This document shows, one piece after another, positions 36,120-44,144 of a stretch of DNA of 61,324 bases. The stretch comes from Propionibacteriaceae bacterium (lineage in GTDB: Bacteria > Actinomycetota > Actinomycetes > Propionibacteriales > Propionibacteriaceae). Location of the stretch: positions 1 through 61,324 of the forward strand of contig JAUNKK010000009.1 in NCBI GenBank assembly GCA_030532825.1, read 5' to 3'. The first letter of the stretch is position 1. Each line of letters opens with the position of its first letter. The position numbers and the translations under genes are program-made. A model generated the notes under the pieces. It worked only from the letters and a program-made list of their open reading frames with translations. It was not told the origin of the DNA and searched no databases.

Positions 36120-39100
36120 CTAAGCCGTAGCGTAAGCGAGGTTGCGAGCCACCGTTTGATTGTTCAGCTTCTGCACTACGATCCGCTCGACCCCGATCAG
36201 TGGAGTACCATCGCATTCCGCCACATAAAGCGAAAATGCGTACTGCCCCTGGTTCAAAGGTTGGACCTTAAGGCATCCGAGCACCTCCGTGCTTTCAGGC
36301 GAGGGGCTATTGATAGCAGCGTTCTCTAAACGCACCGGGATGACCTGGTCGCCGAAGCGGTGGAAGATGTCGATCAATGCAAGACGACCCACATTGTCAA
36401 GTAGCAAGGGCTCCGTCGCCAGGCGTGATCCCCCCACCGCGAGGACCTCACGCGCGTCGGCCGAGACATCGAATCGACCCACCATAACCCCCTGGGAAGT
36501 GCGCCAGGCGCCCCGCAGCTTTCGGAAGCTTGGCCCGAATGCGATATAGGACTCGGCGTCTGCATAGTAGGCGTCAAGGTCGAACCTGACCGCTTGGTCC
36601 CTGAGAAGTTCATCCCAGTCGTAGGGGCAGGGAGAAACACTTCTGCGGGGTGATAGCAGCGCCTGCGAGCGCTTGCGCGCTCGTTCCAGGACGATACCGT
36701 TGGGGCTGACTACATCGGCAGATATTGCCGTCATAAAACGATCAGTCCCCTGGCTGGAAACGGCGATTTGCAAGTCGCAAACCCGCCCCTTTGAGCATTT
36801 AACAAAATGCTCAAATTCGGCGGACTCGATCATTAGATCATCGCGCCCCGAAGAAAGCCTCGCTGCCTCAGACATAGCTTCCAAATGGAATACGCCTGGT
36901 AGAGTCGGGGAGCCCTTGACAAGGTGATCCGTCATCATCTTGTCAAGCCTTGTGTCCAGTCGGCGTGCATAAATCATGCCTTCAGCACTTTGTGAGACAC
37001 AAGTATCTAGCATAGGGGAATGGCCCTGATCCACAATGGAGCCACAAATCACCGAATTCGCAATGGCACGACGATCGGGGGTTAAGCAGTCAAGCGCCGA
37101 CCGGGGTTCATTGGTACCCAAAGCTCCGAAGATCATCACCTGGGGATCGGCGCCGCCCGCCAATTCCCGCAGGAAGTGCCGACATCCCTCTTGAGGTGGT
37201 AAATAGCGAAGTCCACGTTGCTGCTCCTGAACCTCCCGAACGCTCTGATGCGTCGCCATCCCGACTTCCGCCCAAGCGGTCCAATCGATGGCGACCATGC
37301 GGACGGCGGGGTAGCGTTGCGAAAGTTGGCAGCACAGGGCAGAAACTGCCGCGGACGCCGCAGTGTAGTCAGTCTGCCCATCCATCCCAAAGCGACCCGA
37401 AATCGATGTGAACGCGACAACGAAGTCAAGTTCCGCAGGGTCAACGGTTCGCAGCAAATTGTGGAATCCCTGGAGCTTGGTCTCGATCAAGCTTGATGCT
37501 AGTGCATACTGCTTCTTTGGGAGCTGACCCAAAGATTCAAGGCCTGCGGCGTGCACAAGACCCCGAATGCCCCCGTAGCGGGAGTGGATGTCCCCCATTA
37601 CCTCAGCGACATCATCCGCATTCGTCACATCGCAGGCGCGATACTCAATCGGGACGGAGGCAGCTTTTATTCGCTCAATACTCCTCTTGAGTTGCCGATT
37701 ATTCGCGATTCGGCGGAACTGCTGCTGCAGTTCTATCGGACGACTCGAGGGACTGCGGCGTCGCAGCATACCTATGATTTCAGATTGAGCTTTGCCGAAT
37801 TCTTCGTCTGTCAATTTAAGGTACGGAAGCGACACGGGATCATCTATTTGCGAACGCCCTAGTATTACTATGGGACTAGGCTTCCCATCAGCAGCGACAA
37901 GGTCACTTTGCGCCAGCCCAATTGCACATTCGAGAGCGATTCCTCGGGACCCCCCCGTGAATACCACTGCCCCTTTGGTGGCCCGACGGTGTTCTGGCGC
38001 ACCGGCTGGAGCTGGTAGGACTTTGATGACATGACGCAGATCACCTAGGTAGCTCACTTCATCGTCTTCAGAGCCGGCCCTGAGTTCTGCTACAAACTTG
38101 TCGGCGACCGAAGCACCTGGCGCATCGTCCACATCCACCAGGCAGAGGTTCAGATTAGTTAGTTCTTTGGCAAGGCTCTTGACGAAGCCAACGCTCAAGC
38201 AGCCCAGCGCATCTCCGTTTGTCGCGGCCTTAAGACCGTACCCGCCGCCGCAGTTCGTCAGAACTGCAATCAAGGCACGATCACCGGCTGCCGACAGATC
38301 TGCGAAGTACTCTTGGTACACACTGAACGTGCGTGCGAAAGAGCGCTGCCAAGCCTCTGAGAACTTCGCTGTGTCGAGGGTCAAGGCATCACGTGGTTCT
38401 GTGTAGCTCGCCAGATCGACTATGCCCTCCCGGGGTCCGCAGCGTTTATGCTCAGCAGCAATGTCTTCAGCCAATGTTGCTTGGTCAACGGCATTGTCCA
38501 GCATCCGCACCGGTGCCGCACTGACCCAGACGTCGGCACCGGCAGCTTCCAGACGGTGTCGCACGCGCTGAGTCAAATCTTGATTGGCCGAAGGCACGAG
38601 AAAGAGGCGGGCGCCACGCAGTTCTCGGGGTTTCCCGGGAGACTGCTTTAAGTCACGCACGAGCGCACGGGGCACGTACCGCAGCGCAATCTCAGTCTCG
38701 TCTCCGGAAGCCGGATCAAGCGCAGTAGGCTCGGGTGGTTTTGTCCCCTCAGGGCGTCCCCCGGTGGCTTGGGCGAGGCGTTCAGCCAACAGCGACACAC
38801 TCACCACCCCATGAAGATCAAGATCACCCTCGACGACCCCATGCCGCCCAGCCACGACAGCAATCACCTGAGCCCGCTTGACCGAATCAACCCCCAAATC
38901 GGCCTCCAAATCCAACTCAGGCTCAATCACATCAGCCGGATAACCAGTCGCCAAAGCAAACTCAGCCACCAACTCACCCACCAAGCTCACGGCAGTAACA
39001 GAACTCGCCACTTCACTCGAAGGCCGTCCGCCAACCAGATCCGAAACCTCCGGCACCACACGCACCTCAGATTCACCCTCATCTCCCCCGTCAGCAGCAT

Positions 39101-40817
39101 GCAAAGGCCCCGATCCACCTGCCGCTTGGGCGAGGCGTTCAGCCAACAGCGACACACTCACCACCCCATGAAGATCAAGATCACCCTCGACGACCCCATG
39201 CCGCCCAGCCACGACAGCAATCACCTGAGCCCGCTTGACCGAATCAACCCCCAAATCGGCCTCCAAATCCAACTCAGGCTCAATCACATCAGCCGGATAA
39301 CCAGTCGCCAAAGCAAACTCAGCCACCAACTCACCCACCAAGCTCACGGCAGTAACAGAACTCGCCACTTCACTCGAAGGCCGTCCGCCAACCAGATCCG
39401 AAACCTCCGGCACCACACGCACCTCAGATTCACCCTCATCAAGTGAGTTGTCACCGCACGCTCCCTCGTCACCCGAGGTGACCGTTTGCAACACCTGATG
39501 ACCATTAGTCTCGTTGAACCGCTCGACGAGTTGTTCCACAGTCCAAGACAGCTCCCCGAAGTCTTGGCCGTATTCATTTTCCAGGCGTGTTCTGAGCTGT
39601 TGCTGTATTTTGGGAACCAGACCGAGTCGATTCAGCGGGCGGTCACAAGGAACGACGTAGCGCGGATACCCAGTGACCGCGCTCACGAGCTCGAGTATTT
39701 TCTCTTTACTGACCTTCGCCGAGGGCAACCCATCGGCTGGCATGCACACTCCTAGACTAGTCAGGTAGAGTCGCACGTGTTGTTCATTCTCCATAGCCGT
39801 CCGTTGGCGCGAGTCCATGGGAACGCAGGAAAGATCCCCCTTCTCCTTTTCAATGATCCCTGTTAATATCTCGTTCGGGCCAACCTCAACGAAGTCCTCA
39901 ACCCCCAACTTGGCGGCTTTACGGAGGAGAGCGTCAAAGTCAAAAGGTTGAATCAGCTGCGCAGATAGCAGATCCGGGAGATTTCGTTCTGTTTGCGGAA
40001 CCACATCACCGGTTATGCTTGACAGGATGGTCACCGATGGAGCATTGAACGTGAGCTCCCGAAGCCTGGAGCGCAGTGGCGCCACACACGGCCTGAGCAA
40101 GGCGCAGTGGTAGGCATGCGTCACCCGAAGCCTGGTTACAGCTAAGCGCTGCTGACCGGCCTCCTGTTCGAAAGCAGCAATAGCCGCTTCTGACCCAGAC
40201 ACGATGCGCTGAATATTAGAATTAATGATGGATTCGGTGATTTCACCCGATGAACTTGCCAGCAACAGAAGTCGCCGGTAGACCCGCTCCTCGGCCTCGC
40301 TCTCGATCCTGACAGCCAACATTTTACCGCGCTGGCTTTCCGGTAGTCGCGACACCTCTTCTGCACGCGCCATCACCGCAGCTAACCCATCTGCGAAACT
40401 GAGCATGCCGCCGGCCACATAAGCGGCATATTCGCCCAGACTATGACCAATCAATACACCCGGGGGAGGCGCGAAAGTCATCAATCGACGGAACAACGCA
40501 ACGCTCGCCGTGAAGATTCCGCACTGCATGGCTGTGGGCGCCAGCAAGGTCGTGGCCGTGGCACCAAGGTCTGTGTAGATGCACTCGGAGAGCGACATTC
40601 CATACCTAGACCGATAGAGACAGTCTGCTTCGTCGAAAACTGAGGATATGGTCGGATCGATCCAACGAAGCTCCGCGAGTTCATTTAAATACTGGCTTCC
40701 ATGCCCAGGAAACACGACTCCATAAGTCGGCTCATCCTGAATTCGAGAGAGGAAAATTCCCTCAGCGCGCAACGCCCGACGTTGCGCAGCAAGATTCCCC
40801 TGATCCTCTTTCAACAT
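36120..40817 (-). CDS. Iterative polyketide synthase: AT-(ACP*)-ACP-ACP-KR-DH
   Basis: From ATG 40817 (1 nt after the upstream stop) the protein is 1565 aa. Domains by residue: AT about 30-335 (Ser126 in GHSLGEYAAY, His237 in HAYH); a degenerate ACP about 371-436 whose attachment Ser is Pro402 (LNRLGLVPKI); ACP1 (Ser526, DLGVDSVKRAQ) and ACP2 (Ser645), identical repeats of the PUFA type; KR about 730-1250 (FTGGSRGI; FTSISGRFGMDGQTDYTAAS); DH about 1270-1560 (TDHLVKGSPTLPGVFHLEAM). There is no KS, ER or thioesterase in cis. KS is supplied by the KS-CLF protein. The chain is probably polyenic or hydroxylated and released by the adjacent alpha-oxoamine synthase (inference). Confidence 0.88.
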   Translation of the reverse strand: MLKEDQGNLAAQRRALRAEGIFLSRIQDEPTYGVVFPGHGSQYLNELAELRWIDPTISSVFDEADCLYRSRYGMSLSECIYTDLGATATTLLAPTAMQCGIFTASVALFRRLMTFAPPPGVLIGHSLGEYAAYVAGGMLSFADGLAAVMARAEEVSRLPESQRGKMLAVRIESEAEERVYRRLLLLASSSGEITESIINSNIQRIVSGSEAAIAAFEQEAGQQRLAVTRLRVTHAYHCALLRPCVAPLRSRLRELTFNAPSVTILSSITGDVVPQTERNLPDLLSAQLIQPFDFDALLRKAAKLGVEDFVEVGPNEILTGIIEKEKGDLSCVPMDSRQRTAMENEQHVRLYLTSLGVCMPADGLPSAKVSKEKILELVSAVTGYPRYVVPCDRPLNRLGLVPKIQQQLRTRLENEYGQDFGELSWTVEQLVERFNETNGHQVLQTVTSGDEGACGDNSLDEGESEVRVVPEVSDLVGGRPSSEVASSVTAVSLVGELVAEFALATGYPADVIEPELDLEADLGVDSVKRAQVIAVVAGRHGVVEGDLDLHGVVSVSLLAERLAQAAGGSGPLHAADGGDEGESEVRVVPEVSDLVGGRPSSEVASSVTAVSLVGELVAEFALATGYPADVIEPELDLEADLGVDSVKRAQVIAVVAGRHGVVEGDLDLHGVVSVSLLAERLAQATGGRPEGTKPPEPTALDPASGDETEIALRYVPRALVRDLKQSPGKPRELRGARLFLVPSANQDLTQRVRHRLEAAGADVWVSAAPVRMLDNAVDQATLAEDIAAEHKRCGPREGIVDLASYTEPRDALTLDTAKFSEAWQRSFARTFSVYQEYFADLSAAGDRALIAVLTNCGGGYGLKAATNGDALGCLSVGFVKSLAKELTNLNLCLVDVDDAPGASVADKFVAELRAGSEDDEVSYLGDLRHVIKVLPAPAGAPEHRRATKGAVVFTGGSRGIALECAIGLAQSDLVAADGKPSPIVILGRSQIDDPVSLPYLKLTDEEFGKAQSEIIGMLRRRSPSSRPIELQQQFRRIANNRQLKRSIERIKAASVPIEYRACDVTNADDVAEVMGDIHSRYGGIRGLVHAAGLESLGQLPKKQYALASSLIETKLQGFHNLLRTVDPAELDFVVAFTSISGRFGMDGQTDYTAASAAVSALCCQLSQRYPAVRMVAIDWTAWAEVGMATHQSVREVQEQQRGLRYLPPQEGCRHFLRELAGGADPQVMIFGALGTNEPRSALDCLTPDRRAIANSVICGSIVDQGHSPMLDTCVSQSAEGMIYARRLDTRLDKMMTDHLVKGSPTLPGVFHLEAMSEAARLSSGRDDLMIESAEFEHFVKCSKGRVCDLQIAVSSQGTDRFMTAISADVVSPNGIVLERARKRSQALLSPRRSVSPCPYDWDELLRDQAVRFDLDAYYADAESYIAFGPSFRKLRGAWRTSQGVMVGRFDVSADAREVLAVGGSRLATEPLLLDNVGRLALIDIFHRFGDQVIPVRLENAAINSPSPESTEVLGCLKVQPLNQGQYAFSLYVAECDGTPLIGVERIVVQKLNNQTVARNLAYATA
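38767..39083 (-). repeat. 317-bp perfect direct repeat, copy 1 (ACP2)
   Basis: Identical base for base, by eye, to 39124-39440 (offset 357 bp = 119 codons, in frame). It encodes an ACP plus its linker. Confidence 0.95.
39124..39440 (-). repeat. 317-bp perfect direct repeat, copy 2 (ACP1)
   Basis: Partner of 38767-39083, separated by 40 bp of unique linker. Zero differences, including third codon positions, indicates a recent duplication or ongoing gene conversion. Confidence 0.95.
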
Positions 40818-40818
40818 A

Positions 40819-42009
40819 CTAGATGACTCCCTTCTCGCGGGCAATATCGCTGATCACAGAGATCGATCGGTCGATGTCATTCTTATCCAAGAGCGCTGTC
40901 ACCGTTGTTCTGAATCGGCTCTTTCCCTTCGGCACAGCCGGGAAGGCGGCAACAGAAAGAAAGATCCCTCGGTCACGCGCCTCTTGCGTCATCTGCATCG
41001 CCAGATCATCGTCGCCGATGGGGATCGGAATAATCGGAGACACCCCTGACTCAATAGCGAAACCTTGATCAATCAGACTTTGCCGAAAGGCAATCGTATT
41101 GCTCCAAAGTCGCTCACGCAGCTCAGGCCGTTCACGAATCGCTCGGAGAGCCGCAGATGCCCCACCAACGAGCACCGGTGGAAGGCTGGCATTGAAGATA
41201 TAGCCGTGAGCAGCATGCCTGATATAGTCACAGATTTCGAGGCTGGCAGCTACAAAGCCCCCCGAAGCCCCGAAAGATTTACTGAGAGTTCCCATCAGGA
41301 TATCAGGCTTGATGCCAAAGTGCTCACAACTACCCCGCCCGGTCTCCCCAAAAACACCAATGCCATGCGCATCATCCACCATGAGCAAGGCTTCATAGCG
41401 CTGACATAAGTCCTGGATTTCCTCTAGTGGGGCAAGGTCGCCATCCATGGAGTAAACTCCGTCAACAACAACGAGACGACACTCATACTTCTTGTTACGC
41501 TGCAAGATTTGTTCCAACTTTGCAAGGTCATTATGTGGGAAAATTCGAAGTTCTGCTCCCGATTGCGCGCAACCATCGGCTATGCTTTGATGATCAAACT
41601 GGTCGACGATGTAAACTGTTCGAGGACCGCCAAGCGCAGATAAGGGCGCAACATTTGCAAGGAAACCCGAACTGAATAGTACAACGTCATCGAAACCCAA
41701 CCACGCCGCCAGCTCTTCCTCGAACTCTCGATGCAGCAAAGTTGTGCCGTTGTGCAGTCGGGCACCACACGTCGACAGACCGTACTGTTGCAAGACCCGC
41801 TGCGCCGCGGCGATCACTTCCTCATCAACGCTGAGCCCAAGGTAGTTGTTGGAGGTCAGCATGACCACAGTTTCCCCCATAGCCAGTTTCGACGTGTTTC
41901 GCTGGGCGCTAGCGAGGACTTGCCCGTACGGATAGGTTCCCTCAGCCATCCCTTGTCGCACAACGGTTGAAATTTCACGGAAGCGGCTGGCGTAGCTGGC
42001 GTTGATCAT
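40819..42009 (-). CDS. Alpha-oxoamine synthase (AONS/KBL/SPT-like), polyketide release enzyme
   Basis: From ATG 42009 (after CGGAGT) the protein is 396 aa; GTG 42057 is an alternative. PLP-enzyme motifs: LTSNNYLGLSVDEEVIAAAQ, GTTLLHREFEEELAAWLG, VVDGVYSMDGDLAPL, DDAHGIGVFGETGRG and TLSKSFGASGGFV, whose Lys binds PLP. Such enzymes condense an amino acid with an acyl thioester with loss of CO2, giving an alpha-amino ketone. As first gene of a coupled operon with a synthase lacking a thioesterase, it probably releases the chain. A stand-alone biotin role is unlikely because no bio genes are near. Confidence 0.88.
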   Translation of the reverse strand: MINASYASRFREISTVVRQGMAEGTYPYGQVLASAQRNTSKLAMGETVVMLTSNNYLGLSVDEEVIAAAQRVLQQYGLSTCGARLHNGTTLLHREFEEELAAWLGFDDVVLFSSGFLANVAPLSALGGPRTVYIVDQFDHQSIADGCAQSGAELRIFPHNDLAKLEQILQRNKKYECRLVVVDGVYSMDGDLAPLEEIQDLCQRYEALLMVDDAHGIGVFGETGRGSCEHFGIKPDILMGTLSKSFGASGGFVAASLEICDYIRHAAHGYIFNASLPPVLVGGASAALRAIRERPELRERLWSNTIAFRQSLIDQGFAIESGVSPIIPIPIGDDDLAMQMTQEARDRGIFLSVAAFPAVPKGKSRFRTTVTALLDKNDIDRSISVISDIAREKGVI

Positions 42010-42153
42010 ACGAACTCCGAGACTTGTGCGGCGGTGCGTCTTGGTGGATAGTACCACAATCTGATTGGCCGGGCCACCTGGAAGCCCCGCATTTATCGAG
42101 CAATACTGGGGGCGTGGCGTCCAACGGAGTGTAGGAAGTGCTACTATCTACTT
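42010..42153. promoter_or_regulatory. Divergent promoter region of polyketide operon and merR
   Basis: The 144 bp between the two starts hold a near-palindrome at 42042-42059 (GTGG atagta CCAC core) and TACTAT boxes on both strands (42142-42147 for merR, just 7 bp before its ATG, suggesting a leaderless message). The merR product may act here. Confidence 0.4.
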
Positions 42154-42810
42154 ATGTCAGCCACAACGACTCACGAAAGAGAGCCGGCTTCCATCTCGGC
42201 ACTGTCACGGAGGTCCGGCCTCTCCGTCGCCACGATCAAGTACTACATCCGCGAGGGTTTGATCCGCTCAAACCAGGACCTTGGAGCAGACGAGGCGGAG
42301 ATCGTTGACCAACTGAAGCTCATCCGGGGGCTTGTGCACGTCGTTGGGCTGTCAATCCAACAGGTCCGCGAGGTGCTCAACTTGGTTAGGAACCCGACGG
42401 CAGATCCTGCGACCTCAATGACCAGCGCGACTATGGTTCTGCCACTGGCTGGAGCCCGGGTGTCTGATCCAATCAGCGACAGCCTCGACTTCAAGGATGC
42501 CCGCGAGGCCCTGGCCAGTGTTGGCTTCGACGAGCTACCGGATGCCCCATATGTCGCTCAGCTTCTCTCCGCCATAACACTGGCTGGTGAGTGCGGCGCT
42601 GGCTTCGACACCGAACACCTGGCCGCTTACAGCCGTGCCGCTCGGGAATGCGCCGAAGCTGACTTCAAGCATCTCCCGTTGGATTCACCGATTCGCGCGG
42701 CCCAGGTCGCCGTGCTAGGCACCGCAATCTACGGTCCGGTTTTGGTCGGGTTGCGGCGTCTGGCTCATAGGGAACTCACCAACCGTCTCCCCACTGCCAT
42801 GAACGAGTAG
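42154..42810 (+). CDS. MerR-family regulator
   Basis: The 218-aa protein has an N-terminal MerR winged HTH: SISALSRRSGLSVATIKYYI, REGLI, then ADEAEIVDQLKLIRGL and LSIQQVREVLNLV. The C-terminal half has a helical sensor domain without an evident metal-binding Cys cluster (a single Cys pair is far apart). It is divergent from the polyketide operon and 12 bp before an oxidoreductase gene, so it may control either. Confidence 0.85.
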   Translation: MSATTTHEREPASISALSRRSGLSVATIKYYIREGLIRSNQDLGADEAEIVDQLKLIRGLVHVVGLSIQQVREVLNLVRNPTADPATSMTSATMVLPLAGARVSDPISDSLDFKDAREALASVGFDELPDAPYVAQLLSAITLAGECGAGFDTEHLAAYSRAARECAEADFKHLPLDSPIRAAQVAVLGTAIYGPVLVGLRRLAHRELTNRLPTAMNE

Positions 42811-42822
42811 GAGGTATCAGAA

Positions 42823-43791
42823 ATGCCGAACGAAACCCGGACCCTTGCTGTGGTCCAGGCAGCCCAGTACCTACGTTTTGGCCCGCCTGACGTGTTGCAG
42901 GTCACGGAGGCCCCGGGTCCACAGCCTGGCCCGCTCGATGTCGTGGTGAAAGTCACCGCCATCAGCGTTAATCGGATTGACACCACTGCACGGGCTGGTC
43001 AGAGCAAGTTCATGACTGGACGCCATCTACCGCAACCTACCGGTCTGGACTTCAGCGGGGTGGTCGTTGACCTCGGCACAGAGACGCATGGTTTTACGTT
43101 GGGGCAGCGCGTGTGGGGTTTCCTCGGCACTGATCGCCTAGGGAAACAAGGCACCGCAGCAACCCACATCGCGGTGGACGCGGACCTCGTCGCACCGGCA
43201 CCCACCTCTGGGAAGCTAGCCGACCTTGCCGCTCTCCCCCTGGTCGGCGTCACATCCTGGCAGGCACTCGAAGAACTGGGCGTCGTGGCTGGCTCGCGAC
43301 TGCTCATAGTGGGTGGCGCTGGCGGCGTGGGAAGCACAGCCATTCAGTTGGCTCGGGCCCGCGGTGCACACGTTGACACCATTAGTTCAGCGAGGCACGA
43401 AAAACTGCTGCGGCAGTTGGGGGCTGAATCCCGATTCGACCCAGACGCCGTACCATGGTCGACGCTGGGCGACCGTTATCAGGCGGTCTTCGACACCACC
43501 GGCAAGCACCTGCGGCAGTTGCGGCGCATCGCCCAATCGGGGCAGTTCATCACGATCTCGCCGAGCGGGGTTCCCATGAGCTTGCTGTCCAAGGTCCTGC
43601 CCGGGCCCACAATCAAGTTCATGTCCGTTCAACCTAACCGCACCAGTCTCGCGGCCCTCACCGATCTAGTTGAAAGCCAACAGTTGATTCCGATCATTCG
43701 GGCGCGGTTCCCGCTCTCCGAGATCGCCCAGGCACATGCACTCGTTGAGACCGGACATGGCGCCGGGAAGGTCCTCGTCGACATCGGTTAG
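42823..43791 (+). CDS. Zinc-independent quinone oxidoreductase / alcohol dehydrogenase-like (MDR)
   Basis: The 322-aa medium-chain reductase has the GroES-like N-domain (PLDVVVKVTAISVNRIDTTA; TGLDFSGVVVDLG) and an NADPH Rossmann motif RLLIVGGAGGVGSTAIQLAR. It lacks the zinc-binding Cys set of alcohol dehydrogenases, matching QOR-type enzymes. It lies 12 bp downstream of merR after AGGAGGT, hence one operon; an electrophile or quinone detoxification role is plausible. Confidence 0.85.
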   Translation: MPNETRTLAVVQAAQYLRFGPPDVLQVTEAPGPQPGPLDVVVKVTAISVNRIDTTARAGQSKFMTGRHLPQPTGLDFSGVVVDLGTETHGFTLGQRVWGFLGTDRLGKQGTAATHIAVDADLVAPAPTSGKLADLAALPLVGVTSWQALEELGVVAGSRLLIVGGAGGVGSTAIQLARARGAHVDTISSARHEKLLRQLGAESRFDPDAVPWSTLGDRYQAVFDTTGKHLRQLRRIAQSGQFITISPSGVPMSLLSKVLPGPTIKFMSVQPNRTSLAALTDLVESQQLIPIIRARFPLSEIAQAHALVETGHGAGKVLVDIG

Positions 43792-43804
43792 GCCTTTGAG
43801 CCAA

Positions 43805-43851
43805 TTTGACTCTAGTCAAATATTGACCAGAGTCACATTTTGTTGTACTCT
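43805..43851 (+). promoter_or_regulatory. Promoter with overlapping TTTGAC/GTCAAA inverted repeats
   Basis: TTTGACT (43805-43811) and AGTCAAA (43814-43820) are perfect arms; GTCAA/TTGAC overlap at 43815-43827. TTGACC (43823-43828) and TACTCT (43846-43851) are a -35/-10 pair with a 17-bp spacer. The rest of the 43792-44144 gap holds only short broken frames. Confidence 0.6.
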
Positions 43852-44144
43852 AAATTGATGGTCAAGTGCCGCAATAACAGCAGCCGCGGAAGTGGTTCTT
43901 CATGGCCAGTAGACGCCGCCTGGCCCAACGCGGGCGCGACGAAGCCGCCACCGCGCACGTCACTGAAGCCGTCGACTAACCACGTCGAGGCCATGCGCCT
44001 CAAACGGGTACCGCCCTTCAGGCACAGGCGGCGGCAGCCATATCACTTCGTTGTCTCTCAGATGGCGATATATCCAGAGACATTAACCACCTGCCACTTC
44101 CGACACCGCACTCCGCTGCGCCGCAATCCCGCCAAGGAGTTGCC

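Noticed and set aside
38769-39446. Plus-strand frame with internal repeats (225 aa)
   Set aside because: Antisense shadow of the duplicated ACP region; its repeats are simply the 317-bp DNA repeat.
43858-44144. Small regulator gene beginning MVKCRNNSS or MASRRRLAQRG
   Set aside because: One frame is low-complexity without motif, the other stops after 25 codons; neither has a ribosome site.
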